DNA of 64,000 nt, from contig NZ_CP119128.1 of assembly GCF_030128825.1 (NCBI RefSeq), positions 310,001 through 374,000 of the forward strand, in the 5' to 3' direction. Positions 9,617-16,105 of the stretch are shown piece after piece (position 1 is the stretch's first letter; the number at the start of each line of letters is the position of its first letter). The notes under the pieces were generated by a model. It was not told where the DNA came from and searched no databases. It saw nothing but the letters and a program-made list of their open reading frames with translations. Both the position numbers and the translations under genes were made by a program. Source of the DNA: Sphingobium sp. WTD-1. GTDB lineage: Bacteria; Pseudomonadota; Alphaproteobacteria; Sphingomonadales; Sphingomonadaceae.

Positions 9617-11089
9617 TCAGCTACCTTTGTGGCGAGGCTTGTTATTCAGGAGGAGTTGATAGGCAGCATTGGTCGTAATTCGCAGCCCGAACCGCGCCAT
9701 GATCTCGCTGCGCGTATGTTCGCGCGACCATTTCAACGGTCCTCCGGAGGTTCGTTCCGTGGCGGTGAGCCAAGCCGCGATCTCATCGATCTGCACGGGC
9801 GTGAGGTCACATATTCGCAACGGCTTTTCGAGGACCGCCTCAACCCCATAGGCCATGCCGACCTCGAGCCATCGCTTGATCATATTGGTGCTGACCCGCA
9901 CCGCGAACGCAGCTTCCTCGATCGCCCTGCCCTCGCTCAGCAAGGCCAGGGCGATAAGGCGGTCCTTGCGCGGCCACACGTTCTCCGCACGCGCGCGCCT
10001 TCGGAAGTCCGTGCCACCCTCGACCAGGCCGTGGAGCCAGAGACGCCAGTCCATCGTCCGGGATTGGTAGTTCAGAACATCGCGCATCCGCGTTCGCGCG
10101 CGCATCCGGGATGCCTCGCTCAGATCGTGAACCTGGCCGAGCAGGTCATCGACGCGCGGAGCGGCAAGAAGTTCGAGGGCGCGGCGCAACCGGACAGGCC
10201 AGTCCGCGATCATCCAGGCCATCAGGACCAGCGCGCCATAGTTGCCCTTCCAGTCGATCGTGAACCGGGCATCAGGCGCAAGCGAGAGGTCGCGGACCAA
10301 CTCCGCAAGCAGTGTTTCGCGGGCATGGTCGCCGGCATCGATCCAGACCAGGCGCAGCACGAGGTCCACGATCACCGTGAACGTCTCCCACTGGATGATG
10401 CCCAGACCGGGGATCTCGCCGCTACCGCGACGTTTGACGCCGAGCATCGCAGCCTGAAGGTCGATGGCGCCATCGATCGCGGGCGGCCCATTGGCCCCGG
10501 CCAACAGTCCGCCGCATCGTTTACAGCGGTGCAGGTCAACCGGCTCCTTGTCGCGAAGCCACTGGGAGCTGAGCTTCCAGCGGCAATGAGGACAGCGCCG
10601 CATAAGAACGGTTCGATGCCGCGCGCAGACAGCCTGCCAACCGATCAGCCACTCGCGCCGGAGATAGGGTGTCTCGTCCTCTGCGAGACAGGCGGCGCAA
10701 GCGAACAGGGTCCGGGCTGCTCTCTCGCGCTGCTTCGGATAGATCATACGGATCGGGCTGAACCGCCGATCATTCTCATCGTTGCGAGCGGTCGACCAGC
10801 GCTCCAGCGTCATATCGTCGAACTGCTCGGGCGGAAGCCCGCTGATGGCCAGCAACACGCTGCGCTGGTCCGCCGAAGGACGCCGCCACCATTCGGGCTG
10901 GCGGACGCTGTCTATTCCGAACGCCTGCCGGGCGAACGCCAGCGGCGATTGGCCGGTCATCGCCGCCAGCCTGCACAGCCAGGACAAGAGGGCTTCGCCG
11001 GCGATCGGCGCTGTATAAACAGGCAGGGCGTAGTTCGGTGTGACGAGCTTTTCGTGGACCTCCGTCGCGTAGAGTTCAGATCTCCACAC
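9617..11089 (-). CDS. tniQ: TniQ/TnsD-type target-selection protein
   Basis: About 490 residues. The N-terminal TniQ domain begins with LPVYTAPIAGEALLSWLCRLA and carries a zinc-finger-like cysteine set: CAAC, CARHRTVLMRRCPHC, CKRCGG. The C-terminal half is helical and includes an HTH-like segment (AIEEAAFAVRVSTNMIKRWL). TniQ/TnsD proteins choose the target site and recruit the TniB/TnsC ATPase. The start is uncertain; GTG at 11089 overlaps the tniB end by 14 bp and puts the TniQ domain near the N-terminus, whereas the longest open frame adds an arginine-rich, non-conserved leader. It is the last gene of the transposon operon. Confidence 0.85.
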   Translation of the reverse strand: MWRSELYATEVHEKLVTPNYALPVYTAPIAGEALLSWLCRLAAMTGQSPLAFARQAFGIDSVRQPEWWRRPSADQRSVLLAISGLPPEQFDDMTLERWSTARNDENDRRFSPIRMIYPKQRERAARTLFACAACLAEDETPYLRREWLIGWQAVCARHRTVLMRRCPHCRWKLSSQWLRDKEPVDLHRCKRCGGLLAGANGPPAIDGAIDLQAAMLGVKRRGSGEIPGLGIIQWETFTVIVDLVLRLVWIDAGDHARETLLAELVRDLSLAPDARFTIDWKGNYGALVLMAWMIADWPVRLRRALELLAAPRVDDLLGQVHDLSEASRMRARTRMRDVLNYQSRTMDWRLWLHGLVEGGTDFRRRARAENVWPRKDRLIALALLSEGRAIEEAAFAVRVSTNMIKRWLEVGMAYGVEAVLEKPLRICDLTPVQIDEIAAWLTATERTSGGPLKWSREHTRSEIMARFGLRITTNAAYQLLLNNKPRHKGS

Positions 11090-11978
11090 GTCGTCGGTCC
11101 GAGGGCGATGTGAACCGGGAGCGTTCAATGATGCGCGGCGTGATCGCCTCGGTGCCGGAAGATATGGCTTCAACCGCAGCTCGGATGACGATCGCGACGA
11201 TCTCGCCGAGAACGCCCTCTGAACGGGTGAAGATCGTGCCCGCCAGAACCGGCCCGGCAAGGCCGGAGGGTTTGCGGAGCGGCAACAGGGCTTCCAGCGT
11301 GCTGAGCAGCCGCAGATATTCCGGCCCTTCGGTCCACAACGGCAATGGCACGGGCTCGAACCGATTGGCGAGCTGATCGTCGCTACGGATTGCGTGCAAC
11401 GCCTCGGCCGTGCCGACGCCGACCAGCGGGATCTGCAACTCGTTACCGAGCCAACGGAGCAAGTTGAGCAGGCGGCGCTGCTGGGTGCGTGAGCCGGACA
11501 GGATATTGTGCAGTTCGTCGATGATGAGCATCCGCACGTCGGTCAGCCGCATCAGCCGCACCGCATCACTTTGCCGGGCCGCAAGATTGTCCCGCGGCCA
11601 TTGGCCCATGCCCAGCTCTTCCAGGATCGCGCCGAAGAACCGGCGCTCATCCGGTCCCGAAGGCATCTGGATCTTCAGCACAGGCACGCAGGCCACGCCG
11701 TCATTCGTATCGGTCGCGGCTGACAGCGGGTGGCTCCGCCGGAACTTCTCGACGATCATCGTCTTGCCGTTGTTGGTTTGCCCGACGATGAGCAGGTTCG
11801 GCATCCGCGTCCGTTTCGGGAACGAGAGCACATCGTCGAGTGCCGCCAGGGCGGCTTCCGCCCGTGCATAGCCGATCCACCGATCCGTGCGAACGCGCCG
11901 TATCCGCGAGGCGGCATCCTCATCGGCCCATGCGCGGGCCGATGGATGAAGATGCGGGTATTCGGTGCTCAACCCCAT
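11076..11978 (-). CDS. tniB: TniB/TnsC-type transposition ATPase
   Basis: A 300-residue AAA+ ATPase: Walker A GQTNNGKT (about residue 66), Walker B MLIIDELHN, sensor region PLVGVGTAEAL. TniB/TnsC forms ATP-dependent filaments on target DNA and links target selector to transposase. Its ATG overlaps the tniA stop (GAATGGGGTTGA), and tniQ begins inside its 3' end, so the operon is tightly coupled. Confidence 0.92.
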   Translation of the reverse strand: MGLSTEYPHLHPSARAWADEDAASRIRRVRTDRWIGYARAEAALAALDDVLSFPKRTRMPNLLIVGQTNNGKTMIVEKFRRSHPLSAATDTNDGVACVPVLKIQMPSGPDERRFFGAILEELGMGQWPRDNLAARQSDAVRLMRLTDVRMLIIDELHNILSGSRTQQRRLLNLLRWLGNELQIPLVGVGTAEALHAIRSDDQLANRFEPVPLPLWTEGPEYLRLLSTLEALLPLRKPSGLAGPVLAGTIFTRSEGVLGEIVAIVIRAAVEAISSGTEAITPRIIERSRFTSPSDRRRVEI

Positions 11979-13636
11979 TCCTCGAACGGCAGCATGTTCT
12001 CGTGGGGTTGCCTGCCATCCAGGGACTCGGCTTCGATAGAAGACTGAGCTGCGGACACCACCGGCGCGTTCGACCCGCCCTGGATGACGCGCAACCGCCG
12101 TTCCCGCTGGCGCCGCGCAGTCTTGCTCGCCCGCACCGCCTCGTCGGCGATGCCGCGCATGATCTCGATGGTGCGGAAGATTGCGGCCTCGTCGACCTGC
12201 GCGCGGCCGTCCTCACGCAGCCGTTTCAGCGCCAGGCGATGCTCCCACAAGCTGATCGGCGGACGACGCAGATCGCGGTAGCTAAGGTCGTAATAGGCCC
12301 CGTCGGGGCCGAGCAGATGGATGCGGCTGAGGTCGCGCGGATCATAGCGCACGATCATGCGCTCCGGGTGGCCGACCCAGGCCGCGAGCATATCGGCCCA
12401 GTAGTGGATCGAGTGCAGCGATACGCCCTCCCGGCGCACCAGGCGCCGTTCGATTGGGAGGAAGTCGATCAGGAAGCGGCGCGGATCGGCAACCGGCGTT
12501 GGTTCGCCCCGGCCAAGCGTGCGACCGTCGCCAGCGATACCGCGTTCCCAGGCCGCAACCGGCGTCATGCCTATCCCGCGATGCAGATCGCGATGATAGA
12601 CGCCGGCGATCGCGTGACCGAGCCAGCGCTCCACCTCGTCCAGCGTCATCGCTGCACTTTTCTCGGGATTGAGATCGCCTTTCTCCCGGATATTCGAGAA
12701 GGTCGTTCCGGGCAGCAGATGGACCTTGCCCATCATCGTCCCGATCAGCCGTTCGATATGCCCGCCGTAGTGGGGCGTTCGCACCGGCCTATGGTCGATG
12801 GCGATACCATATTGCTCGCAGCCCCGTTTCAGCGCCTCGGACCGGAACTCCTTGGCATTGTCGAGATGCAGCCGCTCCGGCACGCCGCGCACCGGCCAGA
12901 CCGCATCGATACCGCGCTCTGCCAGCCAGCTTTCCTTGCCGAGCGCGGCATGGGCGAGGCAAAGCGCAACCGACGTCGCCGACGGCGGCTCCAGCGAGAG
13001 ATGGAAGCCGGCAACGCAGCGCGTGCAGACATCGATCGCAAGCGTCAGCCAAGGCCGCTGGATCGGCGCCCGCGTCTCGCTGTCGACGACGATCACGTCG
13101 ACCAGCGTGTGATCGATCTGGATCAGCGACAACGGCCAGTGCGCTTCCAGCGATCCTATCGCCGGCGCGTAACGGTCGCGGGCCGCCTTGCGGCCCTCAC
13201 GCTTGGCGACCACCTCTTGCGCCGGCCGCGCCCGCAACCGGGCAGTAACACCCTTGCGGCCAGGTGCTTCCAACCCTCGCGCGATGCAACGTCGCTGCAC
13301 TTCCGCGACAAGATCGACGATCTTCGGCTTCTGTCGCGTGAGATACAGGCTGTCGATCACGTCGTTAATGATCGCCTCGACCTCGCTGTCGAGCTTGGAG
13401 TAGCCGAACGCCCGACCTCGCTTGCTCGGCAGCAGGCTCGTCAGCCGCGGGTCGGCCGTATAGCTGCGTATCAGGCTGTAAACATGCGTCGGCCCATATC
13501 CCAGTTCCGCTGCCGCGGCTTTAACCTCGGCCCGCGTTCGGTCGGAGCTTTCCGCAAGGCGCCGGATCACCGGCAAGCAACGGCGTGCCTCCTCCCACGC
13601 AGCTTCCGGAACCTTCGTAAGTTCCGGGGCAGTCAC
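11969..13636 (-). CDS. tniA: TniA/TnsB-type DDE transposase
   Basis: 555 residues from GTG at 13636, which shares GTGA with the tnsA stop; the longer frame to 13933 is only read-through of tnsA in another frame. The integrase core shows the DDE triad in LIQIDHTLVD, RLHLDNAKEF and GGHIERLIG, followed by the Mu-type C-terminal beta-barrel. It cuts and joins the transposon 3' ends and should recognise the ~19-bp end repeats. With TnsA present, the element is expected to use cut-and-paste rather than replicative transposition. Confidence 0.92.
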   Translation of the reverse strand: MTAPELTKVPEAAWEEARRCLPVIRRLAESSDRTRAEVKAAAAELGYGPTHVYSLIRSYTADPRLTSLLPSKRGRAFGYSKLDSEVEAIINDVIDSLYLTRQKPKIVDLVAEVQRRCIARGLEAPGRKGVTARLRARPAQEVVAKREGRKAARDRYAPAIGSLEAHWPLSLIQIDHTLVDVIVVDSETRAPIQRPWLTLAIDVCTRCVAGFHLSLEPPSATSVALCLAHAALGKESWLAERGIDAVWPVRGVPERLHLDNAKEFRSEALKRGCEQYGIAIDHRPVRTPHYGGHIERLIGTMMGKVHLLPGTTFSNIREKGDLNPEKSAAMTLDEVERWLGHAIAGVYHRDLHRGIGMTPVAAWERGIAGDGRTLGRGEPTPVADPRRFLIDFLPIERRLVRREGVSLHSIHYWADMLAAWVGHPERMIVRYDPRDLSRIHLLGPDGAYYDLSYRDLRRPPISLWEHRLALKRLREDGRAQVDEAAIFRTIEIMRGIADEAVRASKTARRQRERRLRVIQGGSNAPVVSAAQSSIEAESLDGRQPHENMLPFEEWG

Positions 13637-14256
13637 GCCGCCCTCACGGATGAGCCGGGAAGGATCGGTGCCGTCAGGTCGACGCTCAGAGCCCCACGCG
13701 CGATCAGGCGCCAGACCACGCCCAGCGCCACTTCGCGCGAAGCCGGTAGCGCATCGACCAGACCTATGAAGTCCATCTTCTCCGTCCGGGCCTTCGCTAC
13801 CGCCAACTCGGCAAGTGCTGGATCGACAGGCGCGTTCCTGAGGGGAAGAAGCCTCTTCGCGGCTTCGAGCCTTGCGCTGCGGATGCCGCAATCGGTTGCG
13901 ATCCGGAACCGCGCACCATGCTCCTGCGCCCACCGTCTAGCCGCAGCAAACGCCGGCCGCAGGTTCGACCAACTTGCGCGCAGGTCGGCACGATACTTGA
14001 CCTCCACAAAGTCAGTGGAACCTGTGCTCCAGTCGACACGGAAGTCCGGTGTGTATCGCCGCGATTGTTCGCCCTGTCTGAACCGTATCGTCACCGGCTG
14101 CGCCGTTACCACTGCGCCGGGATCGGCGAAGCTCGCCAGCGTCACAAAATCCCGTTCTAGCGCACTCTCATGCTCCGCCACGCCCGTGTCCAGGGATTGC
14201 GAGCCGATCACATGCGATCGGCGACTGAGCGGGATGCGGCGCAGCTTGGCCTCCAT
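13633..14256 (-). CDS. tnsA: TnsA-like endonuclease of the Tn7-like transposon
   Basis: 207 residues from ATG at 14256 (GGAG upstream). The longer start at 14334 would run through two right-end repeats and is disfavoured. The restriction-endonuclease-like core has an acidic residue in ALERDF, Asp in YTPDFRVDW and the ExK motif in VEVKYRAD, matching the catalytic pattern of TnsA. TnsA nicks the 5' ends so the element leaves its donor site. Tn5053/Tn402-type relatives lack it, so this element sits closer to true Tn7-like transposons despite its tniABQ-like layout. Confidence 0.83.
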   Translation of the reverse strand: MEAKLRRIPLSRRSHVIGSQSLDTGVAEHESALERDFVTLASFADPGAVVTAQPVTIRFRQGEQSRRYTPDFRVDWSTGSTDFVEVKYRADLRASWSNLRPAFAAARRWAQEHGARFRIATDCGIRSARLEAAKRLLPLRNAPVDPALAELAVAKARTEKMDFIGLVDALPASREVALGVVWRLIARGALSVDLTAPILPGSSVRAA

Positions 14257-14269
14257 TTGGGACGCGACT

Positions 14270-14386
14270 CCGTTCACATTGATGGCACATTTTTGGGGCA
14301 GTTCACAGAGATGGAACAAAGCCAATAGACTCAAATCATTGTTCCGACTCAGTTTCTGGATCGCGCCGATTCACGAAAGATGGAAC
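14270..14386. repeat. right-end transposase-binding repeats (3 copies)
   Basis: Copies at 14270-14288 (CCGTTCACATTGATGGCAC), 14299-14317 (CAGTTCACAGAGATGGAAC) and 14368-14386 (GATTCACGAAAGATGGAAC). They are the inverted counterparts of the left-end repeats. Spacing is irregular (about 29 and 69 bp start to start), unlike the abutting left copies, an asymmetry typical of Tn7-like ends. Confidence 0.78.
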
Positions 14387-14452
14387 ACCGACAGCCTCGT
14401 TGGATCGGGGAAGTGTCGGAACGGTCGTCAGGAGACGTAGGACGGGCCCACC

Positions 14453-14481
14453 TTGTCAAATTTTGCCAAACCGCTTATCTA
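14453..14481 (+). promoter_or_regulatory. candidate sigma-70 promoter of the toxin-antitoxin pair
   Basis: TTGTCA (14453-14458), 17-nt spacer, TATCTA (14476-14481), just upstream of the antitoxin ATG. It lies outside the transposon, so the insertion left it intact. Confidence 0.5.
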
Positions 14482-14489
14482 TTGCGGCC

Positions 14490-14723
14490 ATGAGCACGAT
14501 GAACATCTCGCTGCCCGATACCCTGAAGGCTTTCGTGGACGAGCAGGTTGCCGGCCGCGGCTACGGCACGAGCAGCGAATATGTCCGCGAACTCATCCGC
14601 AAGGACCAGGACCGCCAGAGATTGCGCCGGCTGTTGCTCGACGGCGCTGAATCCACCCCGGGCGCCCCAGCAGACGACGACTATTTCGAAGGACTGCGCG
14701 TGCGGGCTCGCCGCACGGCATGA
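14490..14723 (+). CDS. parD: ParD-type ribbon-helix-helix antitoxin
   Basis: 77 residues. N-terminal strand-helix-helix MNISLPDTLKAFVDEQV followed by GYGTSSEYVRELIRKDQ matches ParD/CopG DNA-binding antitoxins; the acidic C-terminus (GAPADDDYFEGL) is the toxin-neutralising tail. ATG at 14490 or 14499 is possible. The stop overlaps the toxin start (ATGA). Such antitoxins repress their own promoter. Confidence 0.88.
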   Translation: MSTMNISLPDTLKAFVDEQVAGRGYGTSSEYVRELIRKDQDRQRLRRLLLDGAESTPGAPADDDYFEGLRVRARRTA

Positions 14724-15076
14724 CCATCAAGCGGGTCGTCCCCCGCGACCAGGCCCATCGCGACGTCGAGAGCGCTATCGACCACTATGCTCACGAGGCT
14801 GGGCCGGACATCGCGCTCGGCTTCGTGACCTCGCTCGAAGCAGCCTACCGCGCGATCGCGGAGCAACCGGGCATCGGCTCTCCGCGTTACGCGCACGAGC
14901 TGATGTTGCCGGGTCTGCGACATCGCCGTCTCGCCCGCTTTCTGTGGCTCGTCTTCTACGTCGAACGCGACGATCACATCGACATATGGCGCGTGCTCGA
15001 CGCGCGACGCGACATCCCGACGTGGCTCGACGACCCCGACGGCCATGAGCCCACGCGCGAAGGTGCGGGCGGCTAG
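14720..15076 (+). CDS. parE: ParE/RelE-superfamily toxin
   Basis: 118 residues with the ParE fold pattern: AHRDVESAIDHYAHEAG helix hairpin, then PGIGSPRYAHEL, GLRHRRLARFLWLVFYV and the end IDIWRVLDARRDIPTWL. ParE toxins poison DNA gyrase; other members of the superfamily cleave mRNA, so the target is inferred. Translationally coupled to the antitoxin. Likely a plasmid- or island-stabilising module. Confidence 0.88.
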   Translation: MTIKRVVPRDQAHRDVESAIDHYAHEAGPDIALGFVTSLEAAYRAIAEQPGIGSPRYAHELMLPGLRHRRLARFLWLVFYVERDDHIDIWRVLDARRDIPTWLDDPDGHEPTREGAGG

Positions 15077-15191
15077 GCGCTTCTGGCGGCTGTGCCGGCT
15101 TGCGAGCCAGACACGCGACACCTCGATAAAAACGGACGCGCCGCGACAAGAGGGATTCACATGAGAATCGAGATGTGCTTGATTCGTTCTC

Positions 15192-15746
15192 ATGTTCCAA
15201 CCGGACTTCTTCGCCGCCGAAGGCAATGCGGAACGAGCAGCGCCGCAGGCCGCACCTGCGCTGGACCTGCCGGGCCTTCTGGATCGCTTGACGTCAGTCT
15301 GCGAGCGGCCCCGCTATAGCTTCATGGTACTCAATCTGATTGCACAGGCGAGCGCACAGAGCGGTTCGGCCGGCCCTTACGTCCGTGAAGGTGACCGTCT
15401 AGTGCCGGTGCGGGACTGGCTCTGCGATGCCCTGGTGCCCGTCGCCCGGCGCGACCCGCGCCGCCTTGCGATCGCCGACAAGGTACGAGCGGAGCTCGAG
15501 CAGCGCAATGAGCTCCCGTCCGACACGGCCGCCGCCCAACGGCTCATCGCGACGGAAGTCCAGAACCGGATCCGTCTCTCCGGCCGCACAAACGTGAGCC
15601 GAGCGGTCTCGGAGCTCGTCAGAGCAGGCTTCGTCCAGCGTCACTATCAGGGCTACCGCGTCGATCATCATAACCGCGGTGCCCAGCGCCAAGCCGTCTA
15701 CACGATCACTGACGAGGTGCGGCGCGCGCTCCATCCGCAATCATGA
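15192..15746 (+). CDS. hypothetical protein with C-terminal winged-helix-like region
   Basis: 184 residues, no recognised family. The C-terminal third (GRTNVSRAVSELVRAGFVQR, then a basic wing and QAVYTITDEVRRAL) looks like a winged helix-turn-helix, suggesting a DNA-binding regulator. No membrane segment. Stands alone after the ParDE pair and before the small membrane gene. Confidence 0.6.
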   Translation: MFQPDFFAAEGNAERAAPQAAPALDLPGLLDRLTSVCERPRYSFMVLNLIAQASAQSGSAGPYVREGDRLVPVRDWLCDALVPVARRDPRRLAIADKVRAELEQRNELPSDTAAAQRLIATEVQNRIRLSGRTNVSRAVSELVRAGFVQRHYQGYRVDHHNRGAQRQAVYTITDEVRRALHPQS

Positions 15747-15893
15747 GTTTGCCGAGGAATGACCGGGCGGGCGGCTGACGTGGGCCGTCAACACGGTCGG
15801 TCCGTCCGGAGCCGCCGCCTAGCCATCAGCCGTAATCTCCATTGCTTGTGATCAAACCTCGAACGCTCTATGTTGGACAGGTTCGGAGGTTTT

Positions 15894-16097
15894 ATGCTCA
15901 AGCTGGACACCGCGACATACTTGATCACCCAGGATAACTCTGCGGGTCCGATCATTCAGTACGTCGACGACGGGTTTGAGCCTCACGGTCCCGTCATGGA
16001 CGCGGATGGCAATGTCAGCAGAGCCAGCGCGTTTGCCTATCTGGTCGCCTATGCGCTTCTTGCTGGCGTTATCGGGTACTTCTTTCTAGCGCTTTAG
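15894..16097 (+). CDS. small single-pass membrane protein, unknown
   Basis: 67 residues starting at the ATG with GGAGG 8 nt upstream (an ATG at 15870 lacks a ribosome site). A soluble N-terminal part is followed by one C-terminal helix (FAYLVAYALLAGVIGYFFLAL) with almost nothing after it, a tail-anchored layout. Converges on traG 8 bp away. Function unknown. Confidence 0.5.
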   Translation: MLKLDTATYLITQDNSAGPIIQYVDDGFEPHGPVMDADGNVSRASAFAYLVAYALLAGVIGYFFLAL

Positions 16098-16105
16098 CAC
16101 CGCGA

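Larger units (their letters stand above)
9535..14393. mobile_element. Tn7-like transposon, 4859 bp, cargo-free (tnsA-tniA-tniB-tniQ)
   Basis: Left end begins TGTCGGTG at 9535 and right end finishes CACCGACA at 14393: an 8-bp terminal inverted match with TGT/ACA termini. Five-base direct repeats GCCTC flank it (9530-9534 and 14394-14398), the target duplication expected of the Tn7/Tn5053 superfamily. Behind each terminus lie three related ~19-bp repeats, in inverted orientation between the two ends. All four genes are on the minus strand, overlapping, and fill the element; there is no cargo gene and no resolvase. Complete ends and duplication indicate a recent, intact insertion. Confidence 0.93.

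Noticed and set aside
11840..14440. 866-codon plus-strand frame across the transposon
   Set aside because: Antisense of tniA/tnsA with no recognisable domain; it even crosses the transposon end, so it cannot be a conserved gene.
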